Notes under the pieces: model-generated
Databases searched by the model: none
What the model saw: only the letters and a program-made list of their open reading frames with translations
What the model was told of the DNA's origin: nothing
Source: Ilumatobacteraceae bacterium
GTDB lineage: Bacteria > Actinomycetota > Acidimicrobiia > Acidimicrobiales > Ilumatobacteraceae
Reading direction: 5' to 3'
DNA: 38,709 bases
NCBI GenBank assembly: GCA_025451395.1
Contig: JANWKM010000052.1
Coordinates: 1 to 38,709 of the forward strand
Position numbers and translations under genes: made by a program
Shown here: positions 16,620-24,387 of the stretch, piece by piece
How positions within the stretch are numbered: position 1 is the stretch's first letter
Layout of the letters: each line of letters opens with the position of its first letter

Positions 16620-17318
16620 GTGGACAATCCTCGATACTCGTTAGCGGTGCGCAAATGGGATGTCATCGACACACTGCGGCGTCAGCACGGGTTGCACTCA
16701 CTCGCGCAAATTCTCACTCCGTCAACGGGCCGCGACATGCATGGGCGGCCCGAGTTGGCGCGGTTCGGCGCCGTGACCACCCTGATGTACGCGGGCGAAC
16801 CAATTCAACGCGATATCGAGGACACGAGACAACTGCCGACTCTGGACGAATTGATCGCGTGGAGGCGAGCCAACCCGCTCGAAGTTGAACTCGTGTTCAT
16901 CGACTGTTGGCATTCGTACGATGACTCGGTGCGCGTACTAGAACTCGCGCTCTCGATGCTGCCGCGCGGTGGATTCATTGTCATGCACGACTGCGATCCA
17001 CCCGACGCGGAAGTTGCGGGGCCAGCACCCGAACACGGCGGCGGCGAATATTGGTGCGGCGACTCGTGGCGAGCCTTCGTTGATGTCACTGCATCGCTCG
17101 TCGGATGTGAGTGGTTCGTGGTCGAATCCGACTTTGGCATCGGCGTCATCACAGTCGCGCCACCCCGACGCACGCTGCTGAAAAAACGACGTATACGCCG
17201 TAAGAAGCAAGCACCCGAAGGGCACGAGGCCGGGTGGAACTGGCTCGTAGAACATCGCAGCGATGTCTTGCACCCGATGTCGATCGCCGACTGGCAGAGG
17301 CGGGCAACAACCCCATAA
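16620..17318 (+). CDS. class I SAM-dependent methyltransferase (Methyltransf_24-like)
   Basis: 232 aa; LVFIDCWHSYDDSVRVLELALSMLPRGGFIVMHDCDPP. Confidence 0.72.
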   Translation: MDNPRYSLAVRKWDVIDTLRRQHGLHSLAQILTPSTGRDMHGRPELARFGAVTTLMYAGEPIQRDIEDTRQLPTLDELIAWRRANPLEVELVFIDCWHSYDDSVRVLELALSMLPRGGFIVMHDCDPPDAEVAGPAPEHGGGEYWCGDSWRAFVDVTASLVGCEWFVVESDFGIGVITVAPPRRTLLKKRRIRRKKQAPEGHEAGWNWLVEHRSDVLHPMSIADWQRRATTP

Positions 17319-17336
17319 CGGAACAACAGCAGCGAC

Positions 17337-18221
17337 GTGCAGGCTCAGTACAATCCGTGGGCCATGTCTCTTCGCCGTGCGATGGCCCATCGCAACCTCC
17401 TGTACCTGCTATCGCTCAAGGAGCTGCGTACCCGCTACAAGAAATCGGTGTTGGGTTGGGCTTGGAGCCTGTTCAACCCGCTCAGCCAGATGCTGATCTT
17501 CACGATCATCTTCACGTACGTGTTCGTTGCCAAGCCGGCCGCCGGCGACCCCAGCGGACTCACAAACTTCCCGCTGTATTTTCTCGCCGGCCTGCTGCCG
17601 TGGAACTTCTTCTCGATCACGACGAGCGTTGCGATGTCCAATGTGCAGGCCGGGTCTGGACTGATCAAGAAGGTCGCCTTCCCTCACGAGCATTTGGTGT
17701 TTTCGGTTCTGATCGCTCAGTTCGTCACGCTGCTGATCGAGACAGCGATCCTGCTGATCGCTCTGCTGATCGCCAGCCAGAACGTGCTAGTTGGCCACTT
17801 TCAGGGCGAGTCGTCCTCGACTGGCCACAACGTCTTGGTGTGGGTACCCGTCATTCTCCTCATCTATGGACTGTGGGCTTTTTTCACCGCTGGTGTGGCA
17901 TTAGCGCTGAGCGCCTTCAACGTGTTCTTTCACGACGTTCAGTATCTGTGGACGATCCTGTCGCAAATGATTTTCTATGTAACACCGGTGATCTACTTCA
18001 CAAGCCGGCTACCCGACGTGCTCGTCGGTCGCGTGTTGAAGACCGTCGCCAGCTGGGGGCCAACCGGGAGCTTCATCGTGGCATCTCACAATCTCTTTTA
18101 CGACGGCCGTATGCCTCCCGCCTTGCTCTTGTTGTACCTCGCGGGCTTGGCCATCGTTACGTTCACGCTGGGCATGTGGATCTTCGGGCGGCTGTCGCCC
18201 AGGTTCGCGGAGGAGATGTGA
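17337..18221 (+). CDS. ABC transporter permease for polysaccharide export (Wzm/ABC-2 type)
   Basis: 294 aa; LLYLLSLKELRTRYKKSVLGWAWSLFNPLSQMLIFTIIFTYVF. Alternative ATG start at 17364. Confidence 0.92.
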   Translation: MQAQYNPWAMSLRRAMAHRNLLYLLSLKELRTRYKKSVLGWAWSLFNPLSQMLIFTIIFTYVFVAKPAAGDPSGLTNFPLYFLAGLLPWNFFSITTSVAMSNVQAGSGLIKKVAFPHEHLVFSVLIAQFVTLLIETAILLIALLIASQNVLVGHFQGESSSTGHNVLVWVPVILLIYGLWAFFTAGVALALSAFNVFFHDVQYLWTILSQMIFYVTPVIYFTSRLPDVLVGRVLKTVASWGPTGSFIVASHNLFYDGRMPPALLLLYLAGLAIVTFTLGMWIFGRLSPRFAEEM

Positions 18222-19420
18222 TGTCTGATCCAGCGATCATTCTCACCGTCGATCACCTCGTTAAGTCGTTTCGCATCCATCACCAAAAATCGAACTCGCT
18301 GAAATCACTGATCGCCGGCAAAGCTCGCAACAGGTTCGAGGACTTCACCGCCGTCGACGACGTCACGTTCGAGGTGCGTGAAGGCGAGGTCTTCGGCATC
18401 ATCGGGCAGAACGGCTCGGGCAAGAGCACGCTATTGAAATGCATGGCCGGCATCTTGCAGCCGAACTCAGGCAGCGTGCACGTGTTTCGTCGCATGGGCG
18501 CGTTGCTGGAACTCGGCGCAGGTTTTCACCCCGATCTCAGTGGGCGCGAGAACGTGTTCCTCAATGCGGCCATTCTCGGAATGGGCCGCAAAGAAATCAC
18601 GGCCCGCTTCGACGAAATTGTCGACTTCTCCGGGCTGCACACGTTCATCGATCAGCCAGCAAAGACCTACTCATCGGGCATGTACGTGCGACTTGCGTTC
18701 GCAGTTGCTATCAACGTCGATCCGCAACTGCTGATCGTCGACGAAATTCTCGCGGTCGGCGACGTCAGCTTCCAGCGGCGATGTCTCGAGAAGTTCGTCG
18801 AGTTCCGTAACGAGGGCCGAACGATCGTGCTCGTCACGCACGACATGACCGGCGTCAAGAGTTTGTGCGACCGGGCCATCTGGCTGGAACGCGGAAAGGC
18901 CATCGATGAGGGCGACCCCAGTGACCTGGTTGAGGCGTACACCGAGCGCATGCTCGGTGCCGAGGCACCCGCTGCCGATGGAAGCGTGCGCCGGGGTTCG
19001 GGCGAGATCAAGATCGTTCAGATCGAGATGTTCGTCAACGGTGAGACAACCTCGGTGAAGCGCTGTCGTACAAGCGACGACGTTGTCATTCGACTGCACT
19101 ACGAGGCAGAGAAGTCGATCCCGCAACCGGTGGTTGGCATCGAGATCGAAGCACTCGGAGGTGCCACGGTAACCGCACCGAACACACGAGATGTCGGACT
19201 GGTGCCGGCGACGATGTCGGGAACTGGTGTGATCGATATCGCCTTCGCCAACATTTCATTACTGCCGGGCACCTATGACATTCACACGAATATTTCTGAC
19301 TTCACGCGGGCGATCGTCTACGACAATCTGCACGAGGCGCTTCGGTTCGATGTTTTGACCGGAAAGCCATACGAAACCGGTGGCGCCATCACCATGCGCC
19401 CCGACTGGACGCTGCCCTAG
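18221..19420 (+). CDS. ABC transporter ATP-binding protein for polysaccharide export (Wzt-like) with C-terminal substrate-binding-type domain
   Basis: Walker A GQNGSGKSTLLK, signature YSSGMYVRLAF, Walker B LLIVDEILAVGD; about 150-aa C-terminal extension. ATG 18221 overlaps the permease stop; the longer 17234 ORF is readthrough of another frame. Confidence 0.93.
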   Translation: MSDPAIILTVDHLVKSFRIHHQKSNSLKSLIAGKARNRFEDFTAVDDVTFEVREGEVFGIIGQNGSGKSTLLKCMAGILQPNSGSVHVFRRMGALLELGAGFHPDLSGRENVFLNAAILGMGRKEITARFDEIVDFSGLHTFIDQPAKTYSSGMYVRLAFAVAINVDPQLLIVDEILAVGDVSFQRRCLEKFVEFRNEGRTIVLVTHDMTGVKSLCDRAIWLERGKAIDEGDPSDLVEAYTERMLGAEAPAADGSVRRGSGEIKIVQIEMFVNGETTSVKRCRTSDDVVIRLHYEAEKSIPQPVVGIEIEALGGATVTAPNTRDVGLVPATMSGTGVIDIAFANISLLPGTYDIHTNISDFTRAIVYDNLHEALRFDVLTGKPYETGGAITMRPDWTLP

Positions 19421-20733
19421 TCCTTACATTCGTCGTCCTTACATTCGTGCAGCGCGGCCGCCTCAGGGGCAGCCGACGGCTCGCGATCGATGTCGACTTT
19501 TCGGTTCTCAGTCTTTGCAGTTAGCGAAGTCTTCGAAGTCCAACGATCAAGAATGCCCCGGCCGAGCCGGCCGGCTACCTTGCACACGTCGACGACACCA
19601 TTGGCGCTGTAGGCGAGCAACACGAAGGCGGCGGGCGCCACGAGTCGCGCGGCTTGGTAAAAGTACACGCTGGCAATCGCGACGTTGGTGGCGATCAACA
19701 ACGCGGCGAACTGTGCGGCGGCGCTAGATCTTCGGCGCCAGATCGCCCACAACCCGAACAGAGAAAACAGTGGCGGGTAGTAGATCCAATACAAACCCAG
19801 GATGACCGCCGGATAAAAGACGATGTTGCTCGCTTCACCGATTGGTCCGTATTCGTCGCATGGACAGGTCCACGTCATCAGTCGCCCGTCGAGTCGGTCA
19901 TCATGGATGAACTTGCGCTCACTCGGTGGATCGCTGAGCGTCAGGTAGTCCACTGAGACCAGCTTCAGGTCCGGGAAGTAGTAGTCGTAACCGGTCCGAA
20001 GCGGATGACCGAACTCGGTCCACTGGTAGGCGCCGAGAAAGACGAGGACTGGAAGGGCTCCAAGCGACGCGGCGCGGATCAGAGGCCAACGCCGCAGCGC
20101 AATCACGACACATATCAGTGTGAGACCTGCGCTGAACCGAGTGAGGATGGAATATGCGGTAACTAGTCCCGCCGCCGCTGCACACATCGTGCGCAGCCTG
20201 GTTCCGCACCACTCCGCTCGCGCGACAGCGACGGCAGCAAGGATCATTAGTGCGAGAGCGGCTCCAAAGGCGTCCGACATCACGATTTGAGCGGACTTGA
20301 GCGCAAACGGTGACCACGCAGCGACCAGAACCGCAATCGATGCTGCCAGTGGTCCCGCAAGAAACCAGGTCACAGCAAGGAGCATGATGATCAGCGCTAT
20401 CGCGATCATCTGGGAGCCACGTTGTGTGTCCTCGATCTTGTTGTCTCCAAGACGCACGAACGTTGCTAGGGCCAACGAGAAGCCCGGCGGATAACGGGAG
20501 GGATGGCGAACGCCGTCATGTGGCTGCAACTCCCGCCGCAGCGTGTCGTCGATCGAGATCTCGAAACCGTTGCCGTTGGCGATCTGGTATCCGCCGTCCG
20601 CATACGCGAACGCATCCGGAAAAGGTTGCTGGTCAAGGGGAACCAGCGTCGCGGTCCACATCGGCACCACGGCAATGGCAAGCGCGAGAATGGCACAGAC
20701 TGGTGGAACGACGGACCGCCACGACAGACGCAT
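19417..20733 (-). CDS. polytopic membrane protein, GT39/PMT-like
   Basis: 438 aa, multiple TM-like segments, N-terminal DAFAYADGGYQIANG; stop overlaps the convergent Wzt stop within CTAG. Confidence 0.7.
   Translation of the reverse strand: MRLSWRSVVPPVCAILALAIAVVPMWTATLVPLDQQPFPDAFAYADGGYQIANGNGFEISIDDTLRRELQPHDGVRHPSRYPPGFSLALATFVRLGDNKIEDTQRGSQMIAIALIIMLLAVTWFLAGPLAASIAVLVAAWSPFALKSAQIVMSDAFGAALALMILAAVAVARAEWCGTRLRTMCAAAAGLVTAYSILTRFSAGLTLICVVIALRRWPLIRAASLGALPVLVFLGAYQWTEFGHPLRTGYDYYFPDLKLVSVDYLTLSDPPSERKFIHDDRLDGRLMTWTCPCDEYGPIGEASNIVFYPAVILGLYWIYYPPLFSLFGLWAIWRRRSSAAAQFAALLIATNVAIASVYFYQAARLVAPAAFVLLAYSANGVVDVCKVAGRLGRGILDRWTSKTSLTAKTENRKVDIDREPSAAPEAAALHECKDDECKD
19421..19450. repeat. 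tandem 15-bp duplication at 3' end of the 19417-20733 gene
   Basis: TCCTTACATTCGTCG TCCTTACATTCGTGC, giving C-terminal HECKDDECKD. Confidence 0.75.
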
Positions 20734-20746
20734 TGCGCGATTGAAC

Positions 20747-22450
20747 CTATGGAGCCACGAAGAGGCTGAAGTGGGTGCCGTTCACGTCACGTTGACCAAC
20801 GTTTACAAACTCCTCGCCGGAGCTCAGCGACTCCAGAAACGCCGCGCTACCACTGTTCAGAAAGTCGATGAGCGACGTCGGTGCCGGCACGTCTAGCCCG
20901 TTCTCAGCATCGATGACCCTCACCACGAGCACACGCGATGGCTCGCTGACGCTCGACCGGATCGCCGACAAGAAGGAATCGTCTCGCGTCACGAACGCAT
21001 AATCCGCGGCGATCTGGTAGTCAGTTCCCAACGCAGCGCGCAGGGTGTTGCAAACCGAATAGTCGAGGCACACGATTTCGTGTCGACCTGAGGCCTTTAC
21101 CACCTCAGCAATTTCAAAGAGTGCCGGCGACGCCATACCTCGGCCGCCAGCGCGGAGAACATCGCGCTGCGCGACGAACGAACATGCCATCAACGTCAAC
21201 CCCAGGGCCGACCACAAGGTCAACACCGCGGTCGGCACGTGCCTTCCCAATGGACGCACTGCGCGACTCAGCTGAACCACGAAGCACACCATTCCAACGA
21301 AGAGCAACGGCAGCAGCGGCAAGAAATGCCAAGTCTGGTTCAAACCGCCAAACAGCGGAAAAAGTAAATCGGCGCCGACTGGCCACACGACAAAGAGAGC
21401 ACTTGCCGCCGGACGTCGATTGACCAACATCATCGCGACCCACGCCACAACCGACAAGCAGACGAGCCAGAGCACCGCGGTACCCAGTTCGGGCACCCCT
21501 GCCACCCGTCGCGAGGTCACGAAGGCGACCGACTGGGGATCCGTCGTGTTGAACAGGCCGCGGCGCAAGAGCGGGAGGTTGTGGGTCAGGCTTTCGAAGT
21601 ATCCGTGTCGTTCACCTCCATTTTCCGCTGTCATTCTCCGAAACTCACCAGTTCCCTCGCGGAGGAAGTAGATGACGGACGGAATAAGCGGAACAGTCGC
21701 TGCCGCGACACCAAAGCCAATCGGGCGCGGATGCAGGTAGGTCTGGCGTCGAAGCAGGATCAAGAAGCCAACGGCAAAGCAGCCAAACGCGACAATGGGC
21801 ATTGTGGTCAGCTTGTCCGCCGCGGCGAGACCAAGGAAGAACATCGATCCAATCAGCCACCGCTGCCGCGGCGAGCGCCACCCTCTGACGATGCATCCCG
21901 CTGCCATCACTAGGAACAGTGCTCCGAGCAGGAACGGTGCAGCGTCGCCTTGTACCGAGAAGCTGAAGTTTGTGAAGACCAACGGCATCAACAAACAAAC
22001 GCACGCCGCGCGGCGAGACACGACCGGTCTGATCGCCCAGAAACACGCGAGACCGAGTGCTATCCCAGCGACGGCGTTGAACAGCCTCAGAACCGCGGGA
22101 CTGGTACCGAACAGACCTACCCATGGGGCGAGCAGGTATGACTTGATCGCGCCGTGATACGGCCCGCCCACCAACGGCAGCACCCGGCCGAAAATCGAAA
22201 AGGTCCAACTGGACGGAATCGTCGACCCACGATCGAGAATCAACCATGCCTCGGGCACGTTCCACAGCTCGTCGTACGTTGGCGCGTACCTCGGCGCAAG
22301 CAGCAGCGTCGGCACGACAAGGCCGAGCACCAGGCTGCCGAACGCGAACCATTCCAACCGACCCCAGGCTGAAGCGGACCGTTCGATGTCAGAGAGACGC
22401 TCACGCTGCGACCGCATTCGACGGCGGAAAGCGTCGACTGCGGACATCAA
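20747..22450 (-). CDS. polytopic membrane protein, GT39/PMT-like
   Basis: 567 aa, multiple TM-like segments, PTYDELWNVPEAW near the N-terminus. ATG at 22447 is an alternative to the TTG at 22450. Confidence 0.72.
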   Translation of the reverse strand: MMSAVDAFRRRMRSQRERLSDIERSASAWGRLEWFAFGSLVLGLVVPTLLLAPRYAPTYDELWNVPEAWLILDRGSTIPSSWTFSIFGRVLPLVGGPYHGAIKSYLLAPWVGLFGTSPAVLRLFNAVAGIALGLACFWAIRPVVSRRAACVCLLMPLVFTNFSFSVQGDAAPFLLGALFLVMAAGCIVRGWRSPRQRWLIGSMFFLGLAAADKLTTMPIVAFGCFAVGFLILLRRQTYLHPRPIGFGVAAATVPLIPSVIYFLREGTGEFRRMTAENGGERHGYFESLTHNLPLLRRGLFNTTDPQSVAFVTSRRVAGVPELGTAVLWLVCLSVVAWVAMMLVNRRPAASALFVVWPVGADLLFPLFGGLNQTWHFLPLLPLLFVGMVCFVVQLSRAVRPLGRHVPTAVLTLWSALGLTLMACSFVAQRDVLRAGGRGMASPALFEIAEVVKASGRHEIVCLDYSVCNTLRAALGTDYQIAADYAFVTRDDSFLSAIRSSVSEPSRVLVVRVIDAENGLDVPAPTSLIDFLNSGSAAFLESLSSGEEFVNVGQRDVNGTHFSLFVAP

Positions 22451-23196
22451 CGGAGTATGTCAGCCGACCGGCTCTTCAGAAAACAGAAGGCCCGCTGGTC
22501 GCGGTCCATGTTCGATGGATCCGAGTCAGTGTTGCATCCGACGAGGGAGAAGTCGAGAATCTCCCATCCCGTCCTATCGAGAAGCCTGCGCAAGCCCGGC
22601 TGGCTAAATATCCAATAGTTGGTCGGGTCGTTGTTGCACTCATTCGCGGCAAGGAGATATGCGAGGGGGGCAGCGCTGAGGCGGACCGACCCGTCCACCG
22701 TCACCTCTGCAATCTTCGTGCTCAGGAAGGCAAACTGGGTCGAGTCGGCGAGATGGCGCAACGCATAAAAGGGGTTCTGCAGGTGGTAAAGAGTTCCGAG
22801 GAAAAACGCGACCCCGTACTTGCGAGGGAGATGGAACTGCTCGTCAAGGTCCATCTCAAAGACCTCGACACCGCTGCCGACTTCCTCCGCCAATAGCCGC
22901 GCACCGCGCAATCCGTTGCAATTCGTTGAACCATTGTCGATGATGTCGACGTCGTAACCGATTGAGTGGAGCAGAAACGACATGTCGCCGTCCCCGGCTC
23001 CGATGTCGGCAATCGGCCCCAGCCTCAAGTAGTCGCTGAGATGGCGATGCTCGCCGGTAAGGAGAGCATCAAGCGCGAAAAAGTTGTTCAAAGAGTCGTA
23101 CGGATACCACGCCAAGTCTGGCGCGAGTCGATGCTTGCGGTCGAGCAGCTCGGGCTGAAAGTCGCGCGCGCGCTGCGAGAACTCATCGACGTCCAT
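22447..23196 (-). CDS. SAM-dependent methyltransferase
   Basis: ADIGAGDGDMSFLLHSIGYDVDIIDNG is a SAM-binding motif. ATG 23196 (MDVDEFSQRARDFQPEL) is the likelier start than 23316. Confidence 0.82.
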   Translation of the reverse strand: MDVDEFSQRARDFQPELLDRKHRLAPDLAWYPYDSLNNFFALDALLTGEHRHLSDYLRLGPIADIGAGDGDMSFLLHSIGYDVDIIDNGSTNCNGLRGARLLAEEVGSGVEVFEMDLDEQFHLPRKYGVAFFLGTLYHLQNPFYALRHLADSTQFAFLSTKIAEVTVDGSVRLSAAPLAYLLAANECNNDPTNYWIFSQPGLRRLLDRTGWEILDFSLVGCNTDSDPSNMDRDQRAFCFLKSRSADILR

Positions 23197-23203
23197 CCCG
23201 ACA

Positions 23204-23213
23204 AGGGTACAAT
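23204..23213. promoter_or_regulatory. overlapping divergent -10-like boxes for the 23196 (minus) and 23221 (plus) genes
   Basis: AGGGTACAAT: minus TACCCT (23204-23209) 7 nt before ATG 23196; plus TACAAT (23208-23213) 7 nt before GTG 23221. Confidence 0.42.
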
Positions 23214-23220
23214 CGTGACG

Positions 23221-24378
23221 GTGTCCAAGCGTCCTTGGTTGTCGATGGTGGTCATCTTGCACAACATGCATCGGGCGGCGCCACGAACTCTTTACTCGCT
23301 GTCTGCGGCGTATCAACGCGGGCTGCCTGCTGGTAGTTATGAAGTGATCGTGGTCGACAATGGATCAGACCGACCAGTACAGCGTGCAGAGGTCGAGCGT
23401 TTCGGGCCAGAGTTCAGACTCGTGACCATCTCCAGCGCCGAAGTATCACCGGTGAAAGCGGTGAACCAAACCGTCCAGTCGTCGAGCGGTGATCTCGTGG
23501 GAATTCTGTTCGATGGTGCTCGAATGGTCAGCCCAGGGGCACTCGCCGCTCTTCACGAGACCACGCGCTTAGGAGACCGCGGCTTCGTCAGCCTCTTGGG
23601 TTGGCACCTCGGACCTGACCACCAATCAAGATCCATTTCGCGGGGATACAACGAACAGGAAGAGGATCGCCTCCTCGCGTCAGTGGATTGGGAGTCGAAC
23701 GGCTACGGGCTGTTCACGATCTCGAGCCTCGAAACATCCAACCCAGCCGGATGGTTCGGGCCGGTTGCAGAAAGCACTTGCTTCGCGACAACGCGAGCGG
23801 TGTTCGAGGATCTCGGCGGGTTCGATGAACGGTTCATATCACCGGGAGGAGGTCTCGCGAACCATGAACTTCTCCGACGCGTCGCCAACCGTCACGATGT
23901 CCGGCTCGCCATCGCAATCGGCGAAGGAACGTTCCATCAACTGCACGGCGGGGTAACTACGAATAGCGGAACTGATCGATGGAGCGAGTTCGAGGCCGAA
24001 TACTCGCTGATTACTGGGGTGGCTTACTCGTGGCCGCCGATCGAACCTTGGTGGTTCGGCCGCGTAAGCCCAGAGGCAAGCCAATGGATCGGCGCGTCGG
24101 TCGAAGTGCAGCAGCTCGCCCTTGGGAACTCTGAGCTGGCCGCGCACGCGAGAGCACTCGAGTCCGAGGCCTCCCACCAACGTGCGGAACTGGAGAAGAG
24201 TGCTGAGCGCGAAGAGCGAGCTCGCGAGCAGTTGAGGAACACTGAGTCCGAGGTCTCCCGCTACCGTGCCGAGCTGGAGAAGAGTTCAGCGGCATTACGC
24301 GCCGGCGCAGAGCGAGAAGAACGAGCACGTGAGCAACTTGAGCGCGACCGGGTGGAGATCGACCGACTTCGTCAGTAG
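23221..24378 (+). CDS. glycosyltransferase family 2 with C-terminal coiled coil
   Basis: LSMVVILHNMHRAAPRTLYSLSAAYQRGLPAGSYEVIVVDNGSDRP; start GTG 23221 (or GTG 23215) rather than the ORF-track 22966, which is antisense to the neighbour. C-term repeats RAELEKS...EREERAREQL. Confidence 0.8.
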   Translation: MSKRPWLSMVVILHNMHRAAPRTLYSLSAAYQRGLPAGSYEVIVVDNGSDRPVQRAEVERFGPEFRLVTISSAEVSPVKAVNQTVQSSSGDLVGILFDGARMVSPGALAALHETTRLGDRGFVSLLGWHLGPDHQSRSISRGYNEQEEDRLLASVDWESNGYGLFTISSLETSNPAGWFGPVAESTCFATTRAVFEDLGGFDERFISPGGGLANHELLRRVANRHDVRLAIAIGEGTFHQLHGGVTTNSGTDRWSEFEAEYSLITGVAYSWPPIEPWWFGRVSPEASQWIGASVEVQQLALGNSELAAHARALESEASHQRAELEKSAEREERAREQLRNTESEVSRYRAELEKSSAALRAGAEREERAREQLERDRVEIDRLRQ

Positions 24379-24387
24379 GCACGCGAG

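Noticed and set aside
16620-17318. Methyltransferase thought to be truncated because a classic GxGxG motif is absent
   Set aside because: The ...ILTPSTG... segment sits where the SAM motif should be and the VFIDCWHSYDDS...HDC core is intact; probably a family variant rather than a truncation.
17234-18220. N-terminal 329 aa of the 728-aa ORF ending in the Wzt-like protein
   Set aside because: Out-of-frame reading of the permease gene; the real ATPase starts at ATG 18221, overlapping the permease stop.
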